This document shows positions 46,185-60,356 of a DNA stretch of 64,000 bases, one piece after another. Source of the DNA: Sipunculus nudus (Eukaryota; Annelida; Sipuncula; Golfingiida; Sipunculidae); NCBI GenBank assembly GCA_026874595.1, contig CM049310.1:35502058-35566057 (forward strand), written 5' to 3'. Position 1 is the stretch's first letter, and every line of letters begins with the position of its first letter. The position numbers were made by a program, and so were the translations under genes. The notes under the pieces were generated by a model. That model did no database searches, was not told the origin of the DNA, and saw only the letters and a program-made list of their open reading frames with translations.

Positions 46185-47322
46185 AAAAGGATCCTTCTAA
46201 TTCAACCAGTGACTGCAGGGGGATTGAATGTCCCTCATGTTGATTTTTCAAACCAAAGACAAGAAGTGACAGACATATGGAAAAAAATGCTTGCAACCAT
46301 TGGATTAGATTTCGATCTACTTTTGCATTGTGACTATGGTTTTGATTTTATTTCTCATATAGAAGATGAACACCAGTTTCTGTCGGGTATATTTAAAATT
46401 TGGAAAAAAATAAAATCAGTGAAGCCGATAGTAGATCAGGTAATATGGTATAATGGTAACATTGGTACTGATAGTGTAAATTTTTTTAGTAAAAACTTGT
46501 ATAAATCAGGCTTACTTTATGTGAATAATTTATTTGACCTTGATGGAAAATTAATCCCTTTTAAAACATGGCAAAACAAAGTTGTTAAACAATTGGAATA
46601 TATAAAATGGAGAGCAGTAGTTGAAAAGGTGAAAGTTTCTTGTAAAATATATGATATTGATGTATTTAGTGCATCAAGTGAGTATTCTGATGAGTTGTTA
46701 ATATATGAGAACAGAGTGGGTATACCACTCAAACAGTGTAACTCAAGACGCTTGTATAATGTATTTGTTGCTCTTTTACATGATAAGCAATTTATTCTTA
46801 GGATATCAAAATATTGTTATGATATTGATGAAATTGATTGGGGTAAAATTTGTTTGTTACCATTTAAACTATGCCAAGATACTCAAACAAAATGTTTTCA
46901 GTATAAATTGTTACAGGATATCTCAGTAAATAACTATTGGCTGATGAAATGGGGACTGAAGGACAATAGTAATTGTACTTTTTGTCGTAAAGAAATAGAA
47001 ACAGCTGAGCACCTGTACTGGTCATGTGATTGTGTTCAATGTATTTGGCAGCCAGCACACAATATATTTGACTTGATATAATGAGAATTTCTTAAATAAA
47101 AATGATGTCCTTCTTGGTAATCCTGATTTTACAGACAGTTTAAATCTATTTATTATTCTGAGTAAACGCTACATTTATTTGAGCAGGCAGAAACAAATTA
47201 TTGTTTCATTTTCAGGATTAAAAAAATACCTTGCATTTGTTAAAAATATTGAATTTCTTATTGCAAGAAAGAATAATAGAATTAGTAAATTCCATGACAG
47301 GTGGTCCAATATTCAAATATAA
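46182..47322 (+). pseudogene. LINE ORF2, post-RT C-terminal region with zinc knuckle
   Basis: Starting inside the element, 46182-47081 reads LIQPVTAGGLNVPHVD, the GGLxxP block that follows the RT in L1/Tx1-type ORF2, then a long K/I/Y-rich stretch and a knuckle CTFCRKEIETAEHLYWSC (C-x2-C-x8-H-x4-C). The frame continues after a second lesion near 47080 to TAA at 47320-47322. The RT palm (YxDD, FDKAFD-like blocks) is absent between 46150 and 46200. Confidence 0.75.
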
Positions 47323-48049
47323 GTGTTCATTCATAATAATCACAAGTGTATACGAATTTCTTTTTTCATATTGAGGGTTTCTGATCATGTTTTGTGTTTT
47401 GTGTTAAACAAAAAATTAGTCTAGTTCTCGACTTAATTATAGTAACCATATGCAGATTTGTGTTTTGTATATGTGTGTGTTGCTTGTGTACATATATTTG
47501 CAAATACGTGTTTATGTTTATGGATATATATATATATATATGATTATGGATACACATGTATGGTATGTATACATGTATGTATATGTATATATATATATGT
47601 TTGAATTTTGTAATGAGTTGCAAAATGTTAACGTGCATATATCCTTGTACACGTTTGTATTTTTTTGGAGAAATAAACATTTAAAAAAAAAGTCTCAACA
47701 CTATTAATTAACAAAAAATAAACGATAATGAGTGGTATATATACAGGTTTTAAATGAGAAAAAATACAAATTTGAACCTAAAAACTTCGAAATATATTAA
47801 TATATATATAGATGATGCTACGAAAGTGAGTACCTGGCCTATTTTTTCCAAATTAATGCATGCGCAATTTTAGGACCAGCCCAACCAAATTGCAAAGACG
47901 ACCCATTAGTCTGTACTTTAGGAAAAAGAGCACAAAAATAGTCCATCTGACAAAGGTGTCTGCGACAATTTAAAATTTCTGCTTGGACAATCTTCTTCAG
48001 ATTTTTTTTTTATGTCACAGGGGTAAATGTCGGGATGATCCACATTCCT

Positions 48050-48790
48050 CCACTCTTCTGATTTGTTAGCTTTCTTCACAAATTTATAAATACATTTTAT
48101 TCAGATGACTGGCATGTGGTTATGACCTGCAGGTGGTGCTACTTTCTGTTACGCTACTTTCCAAAAGGGTCTTTTCCCCTTTTTTACTGATAAGTGAATA
48201 AATAAAAACACCTGATTTTTCAAATCATATTCAACAGTTCCTTAGACCAAGGGATCTTAAATGAATGTAGGTTGAACTAGATTTTTTTATATGACGTTTT
48301 CACTGGACTTTCAATATTTGCTGCCTTTAACACCCAATTGTGCATTCATGTTGATCATGTAATTGATATGTGATTTTAAGATTTTTGGGTCAGAGGGTCA
48401 AAGGTCAAGGTCAGAGGTCGACCTTTTTCATACTTTGCTGTTCAGATGCTAGTGCATATTAGGGGAAACATGATAATTTTTAATCCCCAACCACAGGAGG
48501 GAAGACTACTAAAATGGTCCGCGTCCGTCCGTTGTCTCTCCCCATTCTTTTACCACATATGTCTAAGGCCCTTGCTGCTTTGTTCACCAAATTTTACAGA
48601 CTTTCCCAGCACATGACAGCGTGTGATTATCACCTGCAGGTGGCGCCACCTCTGTTTAACAACTTTCTGAGCTTCAAATTGGTCTTTTCCACTTTTGTTC
48701 AGATAAGTCAGTAAACGAGAACACTTTAGCCTTCAAATCATATGCAAGGTTTCCTTGAAGCTAGGTGAATGCATGCCACAGAAATACTCA
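48050..48790. repeat. Two diverged tandem copies sharing CCTGCAGGTGG
   Basis: Two segments about 510-520 bp apart share CACCAAATTT-like leaders, [AC]CCTGCAGGTGGYGCYAC, TGGTCTTTTCC-like words, GATAAGT[GC]A and TCAAATCATAT. Related to the satellite family by GGTGGCGCCAC. No coding content. Confidence 0.5.
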
Positions 48791-51788
48791 CGTTTTAGTT
48801 GTGCATGGGGTATTGGACTATTTGTGCCTCTGGGCTCTTGTTTTTTTATACTGAAAAAATAGCTTTCATGTAATGAATAAGTTTAAGTAAAATGCTGTGA
48901 CAACTGAAACGTTTAACATGTTGGCCCATTCCGATATATTTTCTTACAACTATACCATCTTCATTTACTATCAAGTCATCATACCAAGACACACGTTAAT
49001 TCAGCGAACCGCTCTGGCGTCTATTTCATTATATTCAGCGTAAATCTACATATTTGCGAAACATGATTCTCAATTATTTGTTGTGAGGTAGCATTGTGCA
49101 TGAATGAGGCATTTTGATGTATCTGTAAATTTGTTATAAATATTATAATAATATGTGATGTTTTCTTGTTACGTAGATTTGATAGACCACCCTTTTTTAA
49201 TTATTTTGGATCAGTTATTATTGAAAAGAGACCGTAACGCTGGCGGACGATATATACTACAGTGCCAATTAGGACTAATCCTCACTCACCATAACTGGGC
49301 TGTAAACAAAATTAAAAAAGAGCCTATAACATCTCAATCAGAGCTTACTGTGAATTGACTACTAGTATCGACATCCCGAGTAATCAAGACATTTTTAAAT
49401 AAGTACGACTAACTACAAGTTTTCCGTACCACGAGTTTCATCGGAGTTGTGCCGAATGAACGACTCAGCACTAAACTTGCCCTCGTATAAGAAGGGCTGA
49501 AGCGTCACCGATCTGGCAATAATGTCCCGGAAAGGAATCGTCTCACTAAATTTTTGAAAGGTCGAGAGGTTGATTCAATATGCCTTTTCAGTTTTAATTA
49601 GAAAATTTTTTCTTTCTTAGTGGAGTTACATGTTATACTTAGATTGTATTTCAGCATGGCATTTATCATATATTTTTATCATGCAAGTTTTGCTGTGTAG
49701 TTTATTATGTCGGTGACGGTGAACGGGTAAATTTGGCCTAATACACATTGATACAATAAAATAAATTACTTTTGATTAGTAAACTTTATGTTGAATCATG
49801 ATTGTCGACCTACCTACCTCCACCCAGTTGTTTTCTAATTATTTAAGGGTTAGCGTTATACCTCCACATTTTGGAGGTGATCTGGATGAAGTGAGCTCTT
49901 TCAGACTTGTCGCTCCTGACTTTACTGGCGAAACTATTAGACTACGTGTATGTCCCACACTAGAAAACTTAGCGTTCTCATTTCGTGGCTCGGAAACAGA
50001 TGGTTCATGCGCAGAATTAAAAATAATTGGTTTGATCAATGTAAACATAAAATTAGTCAACTTAAATAATGCTCATTTCCTCAGCAGAACAAAATCTTAA
50101 AGAAAATGTACAGTACAGCTTTCATAAATCTCGATACTGATACTTTTAAAAAGCAATTTATTATTACGCTGGTCGTTAAAATCCAAAACTTTCTGTCAAG
50201 CTCTCGATGTACTTTCCACTCCCAATCTAATGCCAGAACTAGAGGTTAAGTAAACCTATTCCACGTGCGTTTGTTGTGTGATGGGAGGATTTCACCCAGA
50301 TCCCAGACTTTGCCCTGATTTGATTGGCTGGTACACGTGTGACATCATGGACTGAATTTTATCAACAACTCAGATCTAGTAATACATGTTGTTTTTATTG
50401 TCTGCTGAAAATTTCGGACTGACAGAGGCGGAAATACTGTGCTTTTACTGAGATCTAGAATTTTTAGTCACAGGGGATATCCCAGTGTGTGACGTCACTG
50501 CCGATTTGACAGTGCTCATAGATGTGCCCATAGTTTTTGAACAAATCACACAACCTTATGTTTTTAGTGGAAAAATAGATAGAAAAAATGTTTTTCCTCC
50601 AGGAATTGGGCTCATTTTATGTAAAATCTATATTAATATTTTTTTATAGGCAATTATGTTATATGATAACATAATGAGATTTGGAATACATTTGCTTGAC
50701 CTAGAAATCTGAATTCTAATGCTATGTGGGATGCCCACAAAACCGTGTTTACATTCACTTATTCGGCCCATATTCCCATGCAGGTTCAATCGTGCCTACG
50801 TGACATTTGTGAATATACCTTGATGACGTTCCTGAATCGGAAATATGTGCCGTGTGCACAACAAAATTCCATCGATTCTTCATTGGCCCATTCCCGAGAT
50901 GCCCTTTAAATTTCATAAGGTTCCATTTTATCATTTATAAAATCTCTAACTCACACATACACACACACATACGCGGATAACCATACCCGCGAGGACCTGG
51001 CTTTAACACTGCACTTCCAAGGACCAGCAGTTCCGCTGTAGTAAGGAAGAGAGCTACTGATAAGAAAAAAAAAACAGTAAAAGACGCATGTATCATCGCA
51101 CACTTTTTTTTAAGAAAAAGGCTGGTTAGACGTGAGAACGATGCGTTGACTAAGCGCATAATTTTCGAGGACAACCTGCGAGGACATTCAGTTTATGTTA
51201 CGTCTTCGTGTCATAGCGAGGACCTACTGATCAGCATATCAAGCACACTTGAGTTAAAGATATTTATGTATAAAAGGATTACAAAAGTAGCCAATCAGGC
51301 TAAGGTACGTGCTTTCCTGTAGTAATATAAATATATACACAACATTATATAAAACATCACGGTACAAGTAAAAGTACATAGTGTATGTGAAGATATAATA
51401 TGTTTAGATTAATGTTGTAAGTCTATGTAATTCATAATCTTCACCAAATTGAAACAAGACGCGAGCAATACGATGACAAAGAAATCAATGAATAATGTAA
51501 CAATATAATGATGTAACATGCTCTCTCGATACAATAAGTGTGTAACATGATGCATATTGCATACTGTGTCAACTATTATAATGTTGTGTGATGCCGTATG
51601 AGTACTAGCTTAAGGGATGTGACATATGTGACCGGTTGTTCCGGCATATATTTCTGGCGTGAACGCGGCCGAGCACAAGTGTAAACCAGTCTTGAAATAA
51701 AATAGCAAAACCATCCTGGACTTTATTATATGTTCAATAACTATGCTACGGACAAATACAAAATGCAAAGCACAAAATACAAATGATA

Positions 51789-51790
<2 letters not shown>

Positions 51791-51838
<48 letters not shown>
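51791..51838. repeat. (TA)n microsatellite
   Basis: About 24 TA units. Confidence 0.9.
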
Positions 51839-51840
<2 letters not shown>

Positions 51841-52488
51841 CACTAGATGGAAAGATTAATTATTTTATCATGTTAAACGGTTTGTGTCTATTATAAACTT
51901 TAGAACAAATCTGCTCACAGTTTTTCTTGACAGATCAGAGAGTATACCTATCATGTAGATAAGAAAATTTATTAGTTTTATTGTTTTGTTTCCTGTTTAC
52001 TTCTGGAACTTATAGTAATATAAGGTTCTTATTCTAACTTCTCATGATCAAAATAAGATCTAATACCGCTGAACAGGTTGGATAACAAGTTTAAACATAT
52101 TATCGAGGACCTAGCTCTCAGAAGATGGCGCTGTCACACACAAATCAAATTAAAGCAAAACATTCTTTTTGAGGACTTACAAGAAACTTCCCAATTATAT
52201 TTTCCCAGCTTTTTAAATGCTTAAATAATGCTTTAACATCTTTTCGTTTGCGAGGACCCGTGTGTTAGTCCTCACAGGAAAAAAGTCCTCCCGCGTTTGG
52301 TGTGCAGTCAATATCGTGTCCTCTTAAGTTCGGTTATACAAACACACACACACGCACACACAATCACACCCACGAACGCAGATGATCTTATATCCTCCTG
52401 GCGTGGGCAATAAATGATTTGGTCAATGAAAAGCGATGTCATAAAAAGAATGTAAAATCGGCATTTCAGAATTCGGAGAAAGAGAGAG

Positions 52489-52493
<5 letters not shown>

Positions 52494-52559
<66 letters not shown>
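52494..52559. repeat. (TA)n microsatellite
   Basis: About 33 TA units after a short GA stretch. Confidence 0.9.
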
Positions 52560-52561
<2 letters not shown>

Positions 52562-53720
52562 ATGAATGAGTGAATGCACTACTGAACTCTCGATCGATAC
52601 CAAGTTACTCTCTTTTACAACATCTGAGGAGCAACCATAGGTTCAAAGCGTAGGCGGTAGCTGGCTCAAAGAAACAAAGATCGGGTTAAACTGATGGCTA
52701 CAAGAAATGTGTAATTCATATTCATATAAAATCCAATGTTAGCTTTTTCATGGCTTTACTATTTATGTTAGCTACTAAAATGCGTAAAATAAAATATGAT
52801 TCCTTGTACCGATAGACGTAACCCAGTGCCAGCAGATGAATCAGTGGATCGGAGAGCCGAAATTTAGTTATATGATTTGCAGAGAGGTGGCGGTACCTGT
52901 TATAGGCGTTGCGCCACGGCAAGAACAAGTTTGATGGCTTTGTCAGCGATACGGATTACTAATTCTGAACCACCGCCTCGACTTTCATCGACCAGTCTAT
53001 ATCAAATGTGTGCCTAACAGGTTCTGAAAAAAATGCTGTAAAGTTACCATAACGTAAAGAAATGTAAAGGAACAAAGACATGTTAAATAAAAAAGTAGAA
53101 TAACACTACATGACTCATTTTCCACACAGAAGGTCTATCTATGAACATCAAGAATAAACATGCATACACTCATTCACACTACACGCTTGTACGCTGAAAC
53201 TGAGCTACGACGCCTGGGAATTGTAAGTTGTAATAATTAAGTCAATTGAGCAAATAAAGCAAAAGCTTACATTGACAACATTTATGCCAAATATAACGGC
53301 TATAAAGAATATTATTGTCTTTGCTGTTTAAAATTTTCGTTAAACCTTGTTAACTACATTTCCGCGTGATATCGATGACGTGGTGGTGTTAATATATACA
53401 AACAATACCATGTGCCACCCGGTTTAGGCACGTGTTTGGTTAATTGGCGAGATTCTGGGGTGACGAGGTGACGTCAGGGTCCATGTGGTCCGCCATGTCT
53501 GTATACAATGGTTGCCCCAACAACCTCGGTCAATGTCAGTCAAGGTTGCTGAAGTACCTTGCCAGGTGAACAACCAATTGCAGGGGCCTATCACTGTTTC
53601 AATAGGTCATGACCCTGTAAGGAGGTTGTACAGGATTGTGACTGGGGAACTTTTATGTACTGTATGGTTACTTTTCGGCAGTTGACTATTTGATGAATGA
53701 TTCTTTGTTAAAAATCGCCT

Positions 53721-53725
<5 letters not shown>

Positions 53726-53797
<72 letters not shown>
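53726..53797. repeat. Compound (CA)n(TA)n microsatellite
   Basis: About 17 CA then 18 TA units, the same arrangement as at 21622 and 62653. Confidence 0.9.
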
Positions 53798-53800
<3 letters not shown>

Positions 53801-55911
53801 TAGATTGCATATTTTCCAACGAAAGGGCAACACTGGAAAGCTTTATTACTGATAGTTTGTAAGAACTATTCCTCTGAATGTGATTTGTATAAACTATTCC
53901 TCTGAATGTGGTGTAATTGACTTAAATACTGTTTTGAGAAAACGGCCAAAACTATGTAGGAAGAGTAATTTTGTTCTAGTTAGGTAATTAACATGTAAAT
54001 GCAAGTGATAGTTGTAAAACATGAATCTATATTATGATCTGATTAGCGTGATTTTTATTGCAAACTGTCAAGTCTACAGGTTTCACACTCCAGAGAGAGA
54101 GTGGAACGTATGGTCCAAGGGAATGTCATCTGGTAATTACGTCACCTACCTACCCTGGTTTGCACCAAAACACTGACAATAAACAGGGCCTGTATTATCT
54201 AGATAAGCAGTGCCCATGCTCAAGAAACTGCTATTGCTGGTCACAATACCAGATGTCAATCATGTCTTAGCTTCATTTGCCAGCCAATGGGCATTGAAGA
54301 GGGGCATTGGTTCACCCATGGTATACATGTGTTTTGGTTTACTCAACATGTTGGGTTGACAAATCAGTTAACATTCTACTTTTTTCTTAACTATGAACTG
54401 AATGGCCAATGACTCATTTTTGTGACATGCTGGGTATAACAGTGACCCTGTGTTCAACACATTTTCTGATTTCTAGACGATACTGTGACTTTAAACCTTC
54501 AACACTCAACTACAAATTAACTGAGGTATAATGTTGCCTCCGGGTCGATATCTACGTCTCTAGTGTGTAACAAAATGGTCCGGGATATTTGTTTAATTAT
54601 TATTTTGATGCATCTTATCTATATAAGTATAGTCATTAGGACCACTTGACCAGATGATACAAACAAATTAACAACACGATGTTCTGCAGCAAAATGTACA
54701 GACGCGCAGCAACGCCACTGGCTTATGCACGCAGCAATTATAAAACACACACACACACATGTGCACACGCAAAGTTCTGCACTTCGTTACGTTTATATCC
54801 TGACCTTTCTATCGAGAATTTACAAAAACTATGATTATAATTTGGAAAACCAAATGCCATCAATAATAAACTTGCCAATTATGAGTTAACATTACTTACT
54901 GTGTATTCGGACTATTATTTGAGGATTACGATACCCCACCCCCCCAACCCCATCCCCCCCCCCTTCACCCCCATTCCCCTCTCTACACCTCTGGGATATG
55001 ATTGGTTATATCGATTATTTCATGCTTTCTTAACATTTATCCCACAGGCACAGAATCCGTCAATCATTTAAATGAATATACAGCACACAAATGTACAGTA
55101 TTATTTTTACTTTTTCTCTTAGTTTCCTCTTAACTTTCCTCTTAGTTAAACAATTGTCTTAAAAAGGTGTCCCGTGTGCAATATGTCTTCCCCCATATTT
55201 TATGTTATTGTTGGATATATATTCAAACTTATTTTCTACTACTCGTATTCCATAACTCTTATTCAGCTTTTTTAATTTCATAATATAATTTGAAATACCA
55301 AAGAAAATCAGATCAGCCATTGTAGTACCAACCATAGTGACAGATGGCGCAGTGGTTCTGTGGCCGCCTGTTGGGGCGTGCTGTGCCCGGGGCATCAAGG
55401 AATAGGAGTTAGCGACTAAGCAACTCACAATAAATAAATTAAAAACTGTGGTTTTATATTTCATATGTGCGAGAGTAAGGTACTTTGTATGTTTTAGCTG
55501 GTGCATGTCTACTGTCACCTCATCTTATCTAGACTTAAAAAACGGGATCTCCCGAGTGATAGAGAGGCATGGAAGAGGAGGCTAGATTAAATGTGTGTGT
55601 GTGTATGTATATCAGAAAATAGACATCATTACGATGACTTTATGAATGAAACAATTTTCATTAACGACCTTGTACTTTGTGCTTTATGTGACCTCCATAT
55701 ATCGATCAGTTACGTTAATGCAAGGTTTTGAAATTTTCATGGATTTGTGAAGCGCCATTGCCCCCCCCCCCCCCCCCCCCATGATATCAAAAGAGAGAAA
55801 GAGATGAAGCCAGAGTCGCGAGCCGGAATGGTAGAGAGACATGGAGAGAGACAAACCGACAACTGGTGTCTGTATTAAAAATTTCATTCATTCTCCAGTT
55901 CAGAACTCCAC

Positions 55912-56041
<130 letters not shown>

Positions 56042-56396
56042 CTCAGCGGAATTTATAGGCTTTCATAATAGTCTTCTAACGTTTGACCATTCATGCAGAA
56101 TCCTGGTCTGCCCTAATACATGACACCAAAAATAAGACATAAATATGATAGTTTATTAATTCATTTAAACGGATATATTGTTATATCACACCTACAACGT
56201 GAAAAGGGATACTGCACGGGATATAATAAATGCCAAAATGGTCAATGTGTAGAAATCATGATCACTTTTAACAGGGAATGTCAAAATAGTCCATCCCCAA
56301 CCGAAAAAAAATGTCAATGACCTAATGTAATTGACTGCTTGTGACATTATTATAAATCATACAGATTTAACCGTTGTCTGTGACTTGTCTATATGT

Positions 56397-56397
<1 letters not shown>

Positions 56398-56452
<55 letters not shown>

Positions 56453-56453
56453 T
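56398..56453. repeat. (TA)n microsatellite
   Basis: About 27 TA units with one AC interruption. Confidence 0.9.
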
Positions 56454-57381
56454 TGTATCTTAATTCAATAAGTAAAGCCATATACGTATTCCACAATGTT
56501 TCCAGCAATTAAAATGTACGTGTGTATTGAAACCAGGTAAGTTTTAGGATAACATTCACAAAGTTAATTAGTGAAAATTTCTTTCCGAAATTTACTTTCA
56601 TTCATTATATATTTCGGGAAATGTGCAGTGCAGTCGATGAAACTTAAGATGAACTGATCACAGGAAAGCAAACGGATCAGATCCAATTAATCCCCTTATG
56701 TACCCGTTCATGAGGTGTGTATGTCACTGAGGCGGTTCTCTTTGATGTTGATTTCAACAGTCGTTTCAGTGCCTTAAAGCTCATAAGCGTACTACCTGTC
56801 CACAAATAATTTAAGCTATACAGCGTGTATATATGAGATTTATAGCTATATACATATGAATCTGGTACCGTTGTCAATTTTCCGGTTCCAGTAGCAAACT
56901 GAACGCACAGGAAAAGTCAGGTATTGGCCAGATACTTCACGGAGGTTTAATTAAATGCGCACTCGAGACGTTAGTGGCCGTATGTCCGGGCCTTATATAT
57001 GTCCAAGAGTGGTAGCAAGAATAGAGTTTTCTCCTTTCTCAGTAACTTTATATATCTGACCGTACCCGTTTCGGCCCACCTCAAGAGGTACAAAATGCGA
57101 AATGTGTGCGTGGTTTCCAATAAAGTATTCTTTATATTAAATGTGGTATTTGTTAACACATACTTCATAAGTACGTATATTACTGACTGTTTAAAAGTTG
57201 TTGATATTCGAGCAAGTGGGCTTGTACATGCTGATCAAATGTTCATAGTTCTGGACGGAAACTGATCTTAGGAGCAAATTGTTTAAATAATATACGCTGG
57301 TGCCGACAACAACCAAGGAAATGGTAGCATATTAAAAGTTCGGATTTCCAATGTTAACCCATATATATAATTAAACATTTA

Positions 57382-57385
<4 letters not shown>

Positions 57386-57427
<42 letters not shown>

Positions 57428-57463
57428 ATATATTTATTATAATATATGAAAATGAAACAGAAA

Positions 57464-57506
<43 letters not shown>
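57386..57506. repeat. Two (TA)n arrays 50 bp apart
   Basis: Runs at about 57386-57422 and 57472-57506, separated by AT-rich sequence. Confidence 0.9.
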
Positions 57507-57514
<8 letters not shown>

Positions 57515-57949
57515 TGAGAAAGGGACACACAATTATGTGAATATATATAATATTTTTTTATTTTCATATACACATATACAATTAGAATTATACTGTATTT
57601 ATGTATTTTAAAATATTTGCATATTAACACGGATGAACTGATAAAAATGGTCTTCATGATGAAGGACTACGTTTATAAATGTTTTATTTTCTAAAATAAA
57701 GTGGTTTTATTGTCTAGAAAAATGAAAATTTGACTCAGTGTTTTTCAGGACATACGTGGCTGCAATGACCAGCAAAGTTTCTCAAGGTAACAGTTTTTTT
57801 ATAGTAGCGCGGGCACTGTATATGAAACTGTATATAATATAATATGATACATAGAGAAATCCTTATGTTGATATCCATAGAAGTAATTATATGCAACACG
57901 GTGGAGGGTTTTTTTTCACACTTTCCATAAATTGTAACAAAAGTAATGT

Positions 57950-58350
57950 AAACATGGGACTGAAGCGAGTTGCTCTTTTGTGTCTGCGCACCTGCAAAGT
58001 TTCGTCTGCTTCACGTGGCGGGAAATGAGCTTTTTGTCTGTTTCATGAGATTGTGGGGCTTTACCGAATCGTCTGCTCGGGACTCCCGCAGTTTACAGTA
58101 AATGTTTGGAAACACGGTTGCATTAGTGCGGCAGAACACGCTGGGTTATGACACGTCGATTTTCATCGCCTTCCAAGCGTAGCCGGTCCTGACTCTGTTC
58201 GGCCATGCCGGGGGGCCTCGCTCGGGTGTTATCGGATAGGTCCGGGACCCGCCACCAATCCCTTGAACAGACGACACAACAAAGCGGTCACGTGCTGTCT
58301 CTAATAATCATGACCACGACATCTCTAGTGTAGATTAAGCCGGCCGATTA
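57950..58350. promoter_or_regulatory. CpG-rich island with E-box plus E2F-like word
   Basis: In an AT-rich setting this 400-bp stretch has many CpG dinucleotides. TCACGTGGCGGGAAATG (58011-58027) joins a CACGTG E-box to GGCGGGAAA, an E2F-type site. No clear ORF is seen. It could be a promoter or a diverged GC-rich element. Confidence 0.35.
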
Positions 58351-58679
58351 CGCCAATGTATCGTGATACGCTCCATTTAGACCACATATATTGTTATCAA
58401 AGAATATAATCTTTAATTGTTCCCCAAGAAGGCGCGATTTTATGGACTGGCGCCCGGGTAATCAGAGCCAATTATGACAGACCCAAAAAGTAACATTTTA
58501 TCGAGTTACTCTGTAACAAAGCGATCGTATTTTCTCATTGCAACATTTGTCAAAATGGATTTATTGTGATTTTTTATCTGAATTACAGACGCTGGCATTT
58601 ACTGGAGCTGCCAAAGTATTTGCTGCAGAAATATGATCCTTTATCAGACGTATATATTGAATTTTTCAGTTTTCATGGT

Positions 58680-58976
58680 AAACAATGATGATGGTAAAAA
58701 TGACATCGACGATTATGGTGATAATCATAGTGATGACGATGATAAATAAACAATGATTATGACTTTAATAATAAAAAAAAATCGACCACGGTGATGGTCA
58801 CGGTGAAGATGCTGATGATGGCACAAAGATGGTGATGTAGTTGCCTATGACGACTACAACGATGATGAGCATTTGGACTATGAAGATCATAATGATTAAG
58901 ACTATTATATTGAAGTCGACGATGATGATGAAGACCATGGGCATGGTGATAGGCAATGATAATAATAATAATAATA

Positions 58977-59039
<63 letters not shown>

Positions 59040-59700
59040 GAGGAGGAAGGGGAGGAAGAGGAGACGACGACGGCAACGTTTCTGCTGATGATAACGACGG
59101 CAACGACGATATTGAAGATGATGATTATGATGGTGGTGGTGTTGGTGATGATGATGATGATGATGATAACGATGATAAAGATGATGGCCATTGTGATGAT
59201 CAGGAGGAGCAGGAGGATGAAAAAGGAGAAGATGATGATGCTGATAACTATGTTGATGAGCACGACGGTGAAGATGATATCAAAAATGATGGAGACAACA
59301 TTAATGAGGATGATGTGAAGATAATGTCAAGAACGATGAACACAATATTGTTGAGGTTGAGATGATGTTGAGAATGCTGAGGACCACAAACGATGAGGAT
59401 GATGTTAAGAATGCAGAAGACAAAAAACGATGAAGATGATGATGAAGAAGACAAGAAACGATGATGAAGAACACAACAAATGATGATGATGGTGATGATG
59501 ATGACGACGACAAACTAAGATGACGAGGATGATGAAGACAAACGATGAGGATGTTAAGGATAATGAAGAGGTGGAGGAGGATGGTGATGAAGATGATATT
59601 TATGATGATGATGATGATGATGATGAGATTGATGATCAATTAAGGTGGCAGTTGCGATGATGATGATGATGATGATGATGATAGTGATGCTGATAATTGA
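58680..59700. repeat. About 1 kb GAT-rich imperfect trinucleotide array with a (AAT)n core
   Basis: The + strand is dominated by GATGATGAT and its one-base variants (GAC, GAA, AAT), with a pure (AAT)n at about 58956-59036 followed by GAGGAGGAAGG. Strand asymmetry is strong: few C and many G on +. All long frames here (poly-N, poly-M, poly-I, poly-S) are repeat artefacts. Confidence 0.9.
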
Positions 59701-60259
59701 TGAAAAGACAAATTTGCTGTTCAGTAAACAGCACAAAATAAACTTCTTTGAATAGATAAGAAAGAGTGTATCAATACATTGCACTATCAGAGAAAACATA
59801 TTCTCTTTGGCAAATCTTGATCTTGCACGGCGCAGCAGCGCTCAGCGCAATAAACCCTCCGCCTCGTGCCGCGTGTCTTTTATATAAGAACAGCCGCGTT
59901 AAGAAATAAAAAGTGAAACCTTTTATCAATTCATCATGGTTGAAACCAAGTGGGAACTTTCAGCGGAGTGATTGATCAAGGCAAGCGGGCGCAATATGGT
60001 CACGTGATATCGAGGCGAGCAAGTGCGGTCTCCCTTCAAGTAGAGCAAAACTGGTCAAATATTGACAAAAGTAGTCGTTTTGGTGACTTTGGGTCTGCTG
60101 TGTAAACCAGCTTGGACAAGCGCCATTCTTAAGATATTCAAACACGCAAATATTTTGAACAATCACTTCAAAAGTCCTCCGACCTAAATAGAGCTGGCGA
60201 GGATGTTAAAGTGCCTCTGTTGGCGCAGGTCCATCCTTGCGTTTCAGCTTTTGGAAGCT

Positions 60260-60356
60260 CACCCCGCTGGTTTGTTTACTTTCTTCGTTCTTGGCACCTC
60301 TCATCGTTTCTATTTAGTATACCAGCGATAACTCTTCCCGCCATGCTACCGTAAGT
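60260..60356 (+). promoter_or_regulatory. Possible first exon ending ATGCTACC|GTAAGT
   Basis: CCCGCCATGCTACC followed by GTAAGTAATC (donor at 60351) gives a good start context and a consensus donor two codons and two bases into a frame. This would be a short first coding exon of a + strand gene continuing to the right. A TATATAAG word lies about 460 bp upstream (59880). No second exon was found within the window. Confidence 0.25.

Larger units (their letters stand above)
43735..47691 (+). mobile_element. Internally deleted L1/Tx1-like LINE
   Basis: The element holds an ORF1 (from 43735), an ORF2 endonuclease (from 45179), a post-RT C-terminal region (to about 47322) and a 3' end with AATAAA (47672-47677) and A9 (47683-47691). 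The reverse transcriptase is absent. The ORFs carry several single lesions. The 5' UTR probably extends upstream of 43735, but its start is not visible. It lies outside the two spliced genes. A short (TA)n interrupts the ORF1-ORF2 spacer. Confidence 0.8.

Noticed and set aside
49798-50100. 100-codon + strand ORF
   Set aside because: Non-repetitive but matches nothing recognised; no splice sites, promoter or codon pattern to support it.
58757-59639. Several ORFs of 60-168 codons on both strands
   Set aside because: All translate the GAT/AAT array into homopolymer-like protein; no non-repeat content.
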